Shown: one piece after another, positions 1-5,349 of the stretch
Layout of the letters: each line of letters begins with the position of its first letter
How positions within the stretch are numbered: the stretch's first letter is position 1
Origin: Pseudomonadota bacterium
GTDB lineage: Bacteria > Pseudomonadota > Gammaproteobacteria > Burkholderiales > Burkholderiaceae_D
DNA length: 7,227 bases
Assembly (NCBI GenBank): GCA_023435945.1
Contig: JAEZLB010000366.1
Span: forward strand, 1 to 7,227
Reading direction: 5' to 3'
Position numbers and translations under genes: made by a program
Notes under the pieces: model-generated
The model's database searches: none
What the model was told of the DNA's origin: nothing
The model's input: the letters and a program-made list of their open reading frames with translations, nothing else

Positions 1-254
1 CTCATTGACCATGATCAATTTTCGCTGCAAGTTCCACGAAAGGCCGTACCTACCGGGGAATACAGGGAAATTTTTCAAGAAAAAGGCAATTCGCTAGCGG
101 GGGAACTCAGTATGCACAAGCAGCAACTTGTACTGCGCACGAGCAAAAAAACTGAAAAGAAGAAGACGGGATTTGCTCCAGACGATCCAGTTAAGGCTTT
201 TCTGTCAAAGACCGGTTACTACGAAACAGCATTGTCAGACCTGAGGAGAATAAG
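1..254. other. Left-edge region without a convincing gene
   Basis: No reading frame here has both a start and a natural end. One plus-strand frame is open from base 1, but it runs on through the antisense of the downstream Bug gene to 1305, so it is most likely a shadow. Another plus frame stops at 95-97. The stretch holds the FNR-like box at 5-18 and, at its right end, a Shine-Dalgarno-like GAGGAG (243-248) serving the short frame at 255. It could be the upstream regulatory region of a lost gene or the tail of a frameshifted one. The sequence does not decide between these. Confidence 0.4.
5..18. promoter_or_regulatory. FNR/Anr-like binding site (candidate)
   Basis: TTGACCATGATCAA matches the FNR/Anr consensus TTGAT-N4-ATCAA at 9 of 10 defined positions; the only change is T to C in the left half. 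FNR-type regulators bind such dyads when oxygen is low. No good -10 hexamer sits at the class II distance to the right, and the left side lies outside the window, so the target gene is unknown. A single near-consensus site can occur by chance. It gains some weight from the very similar site at 1558-1571. Confidence 0.35.
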
Positions 255-308
255 ATGGAAAAGGCTCCACTTAAAAAATTACGTGCCGACCTTGCGGCCG
301 GCACGTAA
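255..308 (+). pseudogene. 17-codon ORF with strong RBS; possible truncated start of an HpcH/HpaI-type aldolase gene
   Basis: An ATG preceded by GAGGAG with a 6-base spacer opens a frame for MEKAPLKKLRADLAAGT, closed by TAA at 306-308. The ribosome binding site is better than that of many real genes here. From memory, the peptide resembles the first residues of HpcH/HpaI-family (2,4-dihydroxyhept-2-enedioate type) aldolases of Burkholderiales, which often run on from an LRADLAAG-like segment. If so, this is the 5' end of an aldolase gene cut after 17 codons and abutting the end of the Bug gene. Its last codons form the hairpin that serves as the Bug terminator on the other strand. It could instead be a genuine micro-ORF or chance. 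Confidence 0.3.
272..308 (-). terminator. Rho-independent terminator of the Bug receptor gene
   Basis: Read on the minus strand, an 8-bp perfect stem (ACGTGCCG at 306-299 with CGGCACGT at 288-281) has a 10-base loop, is extended by two T-A pairs after the stem, and runs into AATTTTTTAA (280-271). A GC-rich stem followed by a T tract, 47 bases beyond the stop codon of the Bug gene, is the classic layout. The plus strand lacks a proper T tract after the stem, so the terminator acts in one direction. Confidence 0.75.
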
Positions 309-354
309 AAACTACTTATGCAATTATCCTTACCTCGGAATAAAGATTAGATGC

Positions 355-1365
355 TTAGCGCTTGGCCAGGAAGCCAGCTTTTTCCATCAGAGTACGATGG
401 GTTTGCTCGGCTTGAGTCAGCCACTGGTTGAACTGGTCGCCAGACATGGAAGTCTGGTTGAAAGCACCCGTTTCCATGAATTGTTTCCACTCCGGAGTCT
501 CAGAGACCTTGGCAAACAGGTCTACATAATATTTCACAACCTCAGGAGAAGCGCCCGGCGTCGTAAAGATACCGCGCAGCATCTGATATTCAACCGGCAA
601 ACCAGCTTCTTTACAGGTTGGGATATCAGACCAGCTTTGGTTGGCCGTTACCTTATTGGTATAGGCCGAACGCTTGTCACCGAACATGCACAGAGGCTTC
701 AACTGGCCAGCGCGCCATTGGGACACGGCTTCCAGCGGATTATTGACGGAAGAGTCAATGTGCTTACCAACCAGCTGGGTTGCGATCTCACCACCGCCCT
801 TGTACGGAACGTAGGTGAATTTCGTGCCGGTAGCCCCTTCAATAGCTACAGTAATAATCTGATCTTCCTGCTTGGAACCCGTGCCACCCATGCGCATCTT
901 GTTCGGACCGGCTGCTTTTACAGCATCAATGTATTCCTTGGCGGTTTTGGCCGGATTATCGTTGTGCACCCACAGCGCAAACTGGTCCAGAGCCACCATT
1001 TTCACAGGGGTCAGATCTTTCCAGTTGAACGGAACGCCAGTTGCCATCGGCGTGGTGAACAGGTTGGAAAGCGTAATCACGATCTTGTGAGGATCATTCT
1101 TAGCGCTCTTCATGTAGAGGAAGCCCTCTGCACCGGCACCACCCGATTTATTCAGAACCACCAGCGGCTGGTTCATCAGGTTATGCTTGATGATCACGCC
1201 TTGCATAAAGCGAGCCATTTGGTCTGCACCGCCGCCACTACCGGCAGGAACGATCCATTCCACAGGCTTAGTCGGCTGCCACTGAGCGTGAGCAACCATC
1301 GGTGAAGCAAAAACAGCTGCGACAGCTGCGGTCAGGGTGAGGGCGCGGGAATTAATGAACTTCAT
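355..1365 (-). CDS. Bug/TctC-family periplasmic solute-binding protein (tripartite tricarboxylate transporter receptor)
   Basis: This 336-residue protein is the expected length for the Bug family, periplasmic receptors that capture carboxylates and related small solutes for TctAB-type transporters. A signal peptide is clear: basic start MKFINSR, hydrophobic stretch of about residues 9-24, and likely cleavage after AHA (25-27), giving a mature protein starting at Gln28. The first ligand loop, PAGSGGGADQMAR (40-52), carries the conserved Asp48. The second family motif, PYKGGGEIATQLVGKHID, is present mid-protein. The start is supported by AAAGGAG 8 bases before the ATG. No membrane subunits (TctA, TctB) lie nearby, which is normal for the many orphan Bug genes of Burkholderiales. 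It is transcribed alone and ends in its own terminator. The ligand cannot be read from the sequence; the metabolic genes further right suggest an organic acid, which is inference. Confidence 0.93.
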   Translation of the reverse strand: MKFINSRALTLTAAVAAVFASPMVAHAQWQPTKPVEWIVPAGSGGGADQMARFMQGVIIKHNLMNQPLVVLNKSGGAGAEGFLYMKSAKNDPHKIVITLSNLFTTPMATGVPFNWKDLTPVKMVALDQFALWVHNDNPAKTAKEYIDAVKAAGPNKMRMGGTGSKQEDQIITVAIEGATGTKFTYVPYKGGGEIATQLVGKHIDSSVNNPLEAVSQWRAGQLKPLCMFGDKRSAYTNKVTANQSWSDIPTCKEAGLPVEYQMLRGIFTTPGASPEVVKYYVDLFAKVSETPEWKQFMETGAFNQTSMSGDQFNQWLTQAEQTHRTLMEKAGFLAKR

Positions 1366-1482
1366 TCAGTGATCTCCTTTATATTTAAAATTACCTCGAT
1401 GAACTGAGGCAATCTGACTCCTACTTTGATACTGCAATGCCAACAAACGTTAACCGCCTGTTTGGATCTTTTTTTTTCTTAT

Positions 1483-1499
1483 ACACCTGTTAAAGGTGT
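1483..1499. promoter_or_regulatory. Perfect inverted repeat ACACCT-N5-AGGTGT, candidate operator
   Basis: ACACCTGTTAAAGGTGT has two perfect 6-base arms around a 5-base centre and lies about 120 bases upstream of the Bug start codon. Next to it, on the Bug coding strand, is TATAAG followed by nine A residues. Size and symmetry fit the operator of a dimeric regulator, but I cannot assign one. As RNA it would be only a weak hairpin with no T tract after it, so terminator function is unlikely. Confidence 0.3.
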
Positions 1500-1557
1500 T
1501 CGATGCAAGCGTAGCAAGGATAACTTGGAGTACGCAACAGAAAGTGTGATGTAAATC

Positions 1558-1571
1558 TTGATCGCGGTCAA
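1558..1571. promoter_or_regulatory. FNR/Anr-like binding site (candidate)
   Basis: TTGATCGCGGTCAA matches TTGAT-N4-ATCAA at 9 of 10 defined positions (A to G in the right half) and is flanked by C and G that extend the dyad to 16 bases. Its centre is about 200 bases before the Bug start codon. A possible -10 (CATAAA at 1596-1601) lies to its right at about class II distance, which would drive rightward transcription into the gene-poor region. Leftward control of the Bug gene is also possible. The site strength is good; its target is unclear. Confidence 0.45.
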
Positions 1572-2329
1572 GAACTTAATATAGGCCTTTTCCTTCATAA
1601 AATGAGCAAGGATGGGACACTCTTGGCTTACACACCCTTGCCGCTTCACCCCCCTCAATCAAGGCCCTTTTTCGAATACAACCCGCCTCTAACCACGGGC
1701 GAAAGTGCCCTCTCTCAGGACAGGACTCCGCCCTTTCGGAAAAGCGGAATCGGAAAATTCGGGATAAAGAAAATCATTCGGAGAATATCCGACCAAAGAG
1801 GAAGCCATGATTGAGGAAGACTTGCCCGCGCACACTGCACCTTCAAGAAAAATCTTTGGCAATACGCCAGACCACCGTTACCGCGGATACCATCAGCCAA
1901 TTTGGAACATACGTCACATTTCGGATATTGGAATACACCTTTATATCCCCGGAAAATTGGATGCCCCTTGCAAGAAGGTGCGTCTCGCTTGCCCCTGCCT
2001 TCCGGGAAAATTCTTCCTTTTAGAACGCCGACTTACGAATCCCAAACAAGGCTCCGTCAACATCAGAATTTAAAGCGCCAAGATCCAGAGAGCCAATACA
2101 AATTCACGAGACCCTACTTAAAGCATAAACTCGCTTCGCCAAACACTTCTCCTCTGCCGGATTGCCAGAAAGAAAGTTCATTCCCCTCTTTTAAGGCACG
2201 CCCCGCCAGGCGAGAAAGCTCTAATTTTTCCATCCTGATAAACAGGGACAAAAAGTTTCGAAATGCCTGTGAAGGGGATATCGCCCCCACTTGATCGGGC
2301 AGGATGCACTCAGGCGCAAAGGTACAAGC

Positions 2330-2641
2330 TTATCTTGCGACTTCCATCGTGCCGGTTTGACGCAGATCTTCATAAATTTCCGGATCCTGCAAAGCCTGAT
2401 ACATCAGGATGGGAATGGCGTTTTTCTTGATCAAGCGAGGAATAAAAACCGCAACCAGAAAGATCGCAATGCCTGTGTAGAACCACCCGACCAAGACCAA
2501 TGCCAACGCCGTTCCGAGAATCGGTAACATAACCAAGGGGAGCAATAAGCGGCGGCTGAGATACTTTGCTGCTGCGGGCGGCGACATCGTCATATTCAAG
2601 GTGCCGTTACGATAAGATTCAACAAATTCCTGATGATTCAT
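2330..2641 (-). CDS. Small membrane protein of unknown function
   Basis: A 103-residue protein if started at the ATG at 2641. A longer TTG start at 2698 and an ATG at 2668 exist in frame. I chose 2641 because the sequence then starts MNHQEFVESYRNG, a natural soluble N-terminus, with GGA 8 bases upstream. The protein has a polar head (1-30), then an almost continuous hydrophobic span of about residues 32-70 that can hold two transmembrane helices, or a re-entrant hairpin, with a Gly-Trp near the turn (52-53). It ends in a charged cytoplasmic-looking tail (PRLIKK onward). Basic residues flank both sides (RR at 30-31, KK at 72-73), consistent with both ends inside the cell. No enzyme motif is visible and I do not recognise a named family. 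It is divergent from the quinone oxidoreductase gene. No clear terminator follows it. Confidence 0.7.
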   Translation of the reverse strand: MNHQEFVESYRNGTLNMTMSPPAAAKYLSRRLLLPLVMLPILGTALALVLVGWFYTGIAIFLVAVFIPRLIKKNAIPILMYQALQDPEIYEDLRQTGTMEVAR

Positions 2642-2897
2642 ATTCTTATTCCAATAGTGCAATGCCATGACACAGTCAGGCAGATTCAGGACAAGCAATA
2701 CAGTAGTGTCTTCCTTCTACTGCATCACCTTCATTCTGCCACAATATCAAAATAGAATATCATGATATAAGCAATAAATAGATCACGGTCTTGGCTGCCG
2801 ATGCCCTCCCTCTTTCGTCAGCGGCAAGTGCAAGCAAACTCGGCATAGCCTCTTCATTAACAATACAATACGGGTTTGGATTCAGAGAGGCGATACT
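2642..2897. promoter_or_regulatory. Divergent promoter region with an AT-rich palindrome
   Basis: This spacer separates the leftward membrane-protein gene from the rightward quinone oxidoreductase. It holds a perfect 12-base palindrome, ATATCATGATAT (2757-2768), with an extra direct copy of AATATCA at 2743-2749, so three copies of one half-site lie within 26 bases. TACAAT at 2864-2869 is a plausible -10 for the plus-strand gene, without a good -35. GAGAGG, 7 bases before the ATG at 2898, is the ribosome binding site of that gene. The palindrome could be an operator controlling one or both genes; the regulator is unknown. Confidence 0.4.
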
Positions 2898-3881
2898 ATG
2901 CGAGCAATTGAAATCACCCAAGCAGGCGCACCCGACGTACTGAAATTATATGACCGTCCTATCCCCGAACCTCAGAGCGGCGAAGTTCTGATCAAGGTGC
3001 ATGCAGCCGGCATCAACCGCCCCGACGTATTGCAACGCACCGGCAATTACCCGGTTCCCAAAGGCGCTTCGGACTTACCCGGCCTGGAAGTGGCAGGTGA
3101 AATTGTTGGCGGCGACGTGGGCAACAGTGGTTTCAAGGTGGGCGATATGGTTTGCGCTCTAGTTCAAGGGGGCGGCTATGCCGAGTACTGCGTCGCCCCG
3201 GTTGCACAATGCCTGCCTATCCCCAAGGGATTATCCGCACTGGAAGCCGCGTCCCTCCCCGAAACTTTCTTTACCGTGTGGAGCAATGTATTTGATCGCG
3301 GTCATCTGTCGCCGGGAGAAACCTTCATGGTGCAAGGCGGCACCTCAGGTATTGGGGTTACTGCTATACAGATGGCGGCCGCCATGGGCCATACCGTGTT
3401 TGCCACGGCAGGCAGCGATGAAAAATGCCGCGCCTGCGAAGAGCTGGGCGCCACCCGCGCGATCAACTACAAGACCGAGGACTTTGTCGAAGTGGTCAAG
3501 GAAGCTACCAATCGCAAAGGTGTAGACGTCATCCTGGATATGGTTGCAGGCGATTACATCCAGCGCCAGCTGAGCTGCCTGGCTGACGATGGCCGACTGG
3601 TGTTCATCGCCATGCTGGGCGGTGGCAAGGCCATGGTGAACTTTGGGCCGGTACTGTTACGCCGCCTGACCATTACGGGCTCAACCTTGCGTCCGCGCCC
3701 TGTTGAATTTAAAGCCGCAATTGCTGCCAAGTTGCGCGAGCGCGTCTGGCCTCTGATTGAAGCAGGCAAGATCAAGCCTGTCATTTACAAGACCTTCCCG
3801 CTTGAACAGGCCGCCGAAGCACATGCGCTGATGGAAACCAGCGCCCATATCGGCAAGATCATGCTCCAAGTACAATCGTAA
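2898..3881 (+). CDS. NAD(P)H:quinone oxidoreductase, PIG3 type (zinc-free medium-chain dehydrogenase)
   Basis: At 327 residues this is full length for the quinone-oxidoreductase branch of the medium-chain dehydrogenase/reductase superfamily. These cytosolic enzymes reduce quinones or related enones with NADPH. The N-terminal GroES-like domain (about 1-115) carries NRPDVLQRTGNYP (40-52) and GGGYAEYCVAP (91-101). The segment LPETFFTVWSNVF (120-132) and the cofactor motif GGTSGIG (147-153) belong to the Rossmann domain. These segments together are the signature I associate with the PIG3 (TP53I3-like) subgroup. The cysteines expected for the catalytic and structural zinc sites of alcohol dehydrogenases are missing, as normal here. 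The ATG follows GAGAGG at 7 bases. It is a single-gene unit convergent with the CoA-transferase gene, sharing a bidirectional terminator. A role in the neighbouring pathway is not shown; a general reductive or detoxifying role is as likely. Confidence 0.92.
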   Translation: MRAIEITQAGAPDVLKLYDRPIPEPQSGEVLIKVHAAGINRPDVLQRTGNYPVPKGASDLPGLEVAGEIVGGDVGNSGFKVGDMVCALVQGGGYAEYCVAPVAQCLPIPKGLSALEAASLPETFFTVWSNVFDRGHLSPGETFMVQGGTSGIGVTAIQMAAAMGHTVFATAGSDEKCRACEELGATRAINYKTEDFVEVVKEATNRKGVDVILDMVAGDYIQRQLSCLADDGRLVFIAMLGGGKAMVNFGPVLLRRLTITGSTLRPRPVEFKAAIAAKLRERVWPLIEAGKIKPVIYKTFPLEQAAEAHALMETSAHIGKIMLQVQS

Positions 3882-3894
3882 GAAAACTCGCTGC

Positions 3895-3932
3895 AAACAA
3901 AATGGGCTGCCAGCAGGCAGCCCATTTTGTTT
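3895..3932. terminator. Bidirectional Rho-independent terminator between convergent genes
   Basis: A perfect 17-bp stem closes on a 4-base AGCA loop (3912-3915). Its core is GC-rich (GGGCTGCC with GGCAGCCC) and its outer part is A/T-rich, so each strand gives a GC stem running into TTTTGTTT. It lies 13 bases after the quinone oxidoreductase stop and 18 bases from the CoA-transferase stop, and so serves both genes. Confidence 0.92.
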
Positions 3933-3950
3933 TGACGGCTTCAAGTCCCC

Positions 3951-5210
3951 CTACGCAGCGCCCTTGGATCGCGCCTGGAATGCACCTTCAGCTTTCAGCT
4001 CATTGATTTTGCTGTCGTCGTAATCCAGCACGCTCCTGAGAATTTCCTCCGTATGCTCACCAAGCAAGGGAGAGCGCTTGATATCGACCTTGGAAGCAGA
4101 CAGCTTGATCGGCATGCCGACGTTGAACCATTTGCCGCGCACCGGATGGTCGAGCTCGACATACATTTCGCGCAAGCGTACATGTTCGTCTTCAGCCAGA
4201 TCCTTAGTACTCATGACCGGTCCACACGGTACATCGATCTCATTGAAGATCGCCATCAGCTCACGCTTGGTGTAATTGGACGCGAAATCCTCCAGGATTT
4301 TCCACAGTTCCTGCTGATGTTTACGACGGTCCTGGATCTTCGCAAAGCGCGGATCCTCCACCAGCGCCTCACCACCCACACGATTTGCCAGTGCCGGCCA
4401 CACAGCCTCCTGCACCACGATATACAGGTAATCATTCAGCCCGCCCGGCTTGCACTTGATGGCGTTACCCAGTTGACCGCCGCCCGAATCATTGCCGGCA
4501 CGTGGCACCTCGTCCAGACCTTCGGTCGGCACCGAGAATTCCGGCAAGGGACCGCGCTCAAGACGCTGATGATCACGCCACTTAACACGTGCCAGGTTCA
4601 TCACGGAATCCAGCATCGCGCATTCAACATACTGGCCTTTGCCGGTACGTTCACGATGCATCAGGGCAGCGAGAATGCCGATAGTAAAATGCAGTCCGGT
4701 ACCGGAATCGCCGATCTGCGCACCGGTTACACATGGCGGGCCATCATTCGGACCAGTGGTGCTCATGGAACCACCCATGGCCTGCGCCACGTTTTCGTAT
4801 GCCTTGAAGTCAGCATAGGGACCGGTAGAACCGAAGCCCTTGATCGAGGCCATGATGATACGGGGATTGATGTGATGCACATGCTCCCAGGAGAAGCCGA
4901 AACGCTCCAACACTCCGGGACCGAAGTTTTCCATTACGACGTCGCAGGTTTTCAGCAGATCGACAAAAACCTGTTTGCCGGCGTCGGTTTTCATATTCAC
5001 GGTAATGGAACGCTTATTGCAGTTCAGCATCGTGAAATACAAGCTGTCCGCCTCGGGAATATCGCGCAATTGGCTGCGAGTGATGTCGCCGGTTGGCGGT
5101 TCGAATTTAATGACATCCGCACCCAACCAGGCCAGCAGTTGAGATGAGGTGGGACCCGCCTGCACATGTGTCATGTCCAGAATGCGAATGCCTGATAATG
5201 CTTGATCCAT
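3951..5210 (-). CDS. Class III (CaiB/BaiF) CoA-transferase, formyl-CoA transferase-like
   Basis: 419 residues from the ATG at 5210, which has AGGGAG 7 bases upstream; a longer TTG start at 5246 is less likely. Class III CoA-transferases move CoA between acids through an aspartyl-CoA thioester. From memory, the protein follows Oxalobacter Frc closely: DMTHVQAGP (12-20, with His15 and Gln17), SLYFTMLNCNKRSI (56-69), ENFGPG (94-99), KAYENVAQ (136-143), nucleophile Asp168 in GDSGTG, PCGPVMS (328-334) and PLLGEHT (381-387). Two active-site differences stand out. Gln47 sits where Frc has Trp48, and the glycine loop reads SGGGQ (242-246) instead of GGGGQ. Frc exchanges formate and oxalate, but no oxalyl-CoA decarboxylase gene is nearby, so another carboxylate substrate is quite possible. 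It is the last gene of the minus-strand cluster, separated from the reductase gene by a structured 139-base spacer. Confidence 0.92.
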   Translation of the reverse strand: MDQALSGIRILDMTHVQAGPTSSQLLAWLGADVIKFEPPTGDITRSQLRDIPEADSLYFTMLNCNKRSITVNMKTDAGKQVFVDLLKTCDVVMENFGPGVLERFGFSWEHVHHINPRIIMASIKGFGSTGPYADFKAYENVAQAMGGSMSTTGPNDGPPCVTGAQIGDSGTGLHFTIGILAALMHRERTGKGQYVECAMLDSVMNLARVKWRDHQRLERGPLPEFSVPTEGLDEVPRAGNDSGGGQLGNAIKCKPGGLNDYLYIVVQEAVWPALANRVGGEALVEDPRFAKIQDRRKHQQELWKILEDFASNYTKRELMAIFNEIDVPCGPVMSTKDLAEDEHVRLREMYVELDHPVRGKWFNVGMPIKLSASKVDIKRSPLLGEHTEEILRSVLDYDDSKINELKAEGAFQARSKGAA

Positions 5211-5241
5211 TGCTCCACTCCCTTCAGAGAAGAAAACACAT

Positions 5242-5332
5242 GGCAAGATGATTTTGCCGAGAGGGGGAATTTATGCCCTGACTACAGGGCTGAGAAAGGC
5301 TGCCATTCGCCTGCTAAGCAGGCAAATGGCAG
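5242..5332. repeat. Three successive inverted repeats in the spacer before the CoA-transferase gene
   Basis: The spacer holds three separate dyads. Bases 5300-5332 form a 15-bp stem with one C/A mismatch and a TAA loop. Bases 5275-5290 form a perfect 6-bp stem (GCCCTG, loop ACTA, CAGGGC). Bases 5242-5258 form a 7-bp stem with one G-T pair. In transcript order (minus strand) the large hairpin comes first, 17 bases after the reductase stop. None is followed by a strong T tract, although the last one leads into TGTGTTTTCTTC. They may stabilise the upstream mRNA end, mark a processing site or partly terminate transcription, setting CoA-transferase expression apart from the first two genes. Confidence 0.65.
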
Positions 5333-5349
5333 TAGCGATGTTTTTGTTG

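Larger units (their letters stand above)
1366..2329. other. 964-base gene-poor region upstream of the Bug gene
   Basis: I find no recognisable gene, tRNA, riboswitch or insertion sequence here. It contains the Bug 5' leader, a T9 run (1469-1477), an inverted repeat (1483-1499), an FNR-like box (1558-1571), and a rightward stretch where all three plus frames stay open for 70 to 130 codons. Of these, only the frame at 1807-2073 has a decent ribosome binding site (GAGGAAGCC before ATG). Its 88-residue product, starting MIEEDLPAHTAPSRK, looks like no family I know. It overlaps the end of an unrelated frame at 1602-1814. Simultaneous openness of all frames argues for base composition rather than coding. 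No convincing -35/-10 pair for the Bug gene stands out. Confidence 0.55.

Noticed and set aside
112..1305. Long plus-strand reading frame of 397 codons
   Set aside because: It is antisense to the Bug gene for nearly all its length, has no recognisable domain and no good ribosome binding site. The minus-strand gene has a signal peptide and family motifs.
1636..1671. Possible terminator: CCTTG...CAAGG followed by CCCTTTTT
   Set aside because: The stem is only 5 bp with a 19-base loop, and no gene ends just before it.
1752..2012. Three copies of GGAAAATT (1752, 1951, 2005)
   Set aside because: Eight-base AT-rich matches with irregular spacing and no shared flanks; expected by chance in such DNA and not a CRISPR or iteron array.
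3292..3305. FNR-like sequence TTGATCGCGGTCAT inside the quinone oxidoreductase gene
   Set aside because: It is nearly identical to the intergenic box at 1558 but lies in coding DNA and simply encodes the Phe-Asp-Arg-Gly-His segment; two mismatches to consensus and no promoter context.
4053..5147. Long plus-strand reading frame antisense to the CoA-transferase
   Set aside because: The minus strand carries a complete family signature with catalytic Asp; the plus frame reads as His/Arg/Gln-rich nonsense typical of an antisense shadow.
5211..5246. Upstream TTG start extending the CoA-transferase by 12 residues
   Set aside because: The extension covers the Shine-Dalgarno AGGGAG of the ATG at 5210, and family members begin at the equivalent of that ATG.
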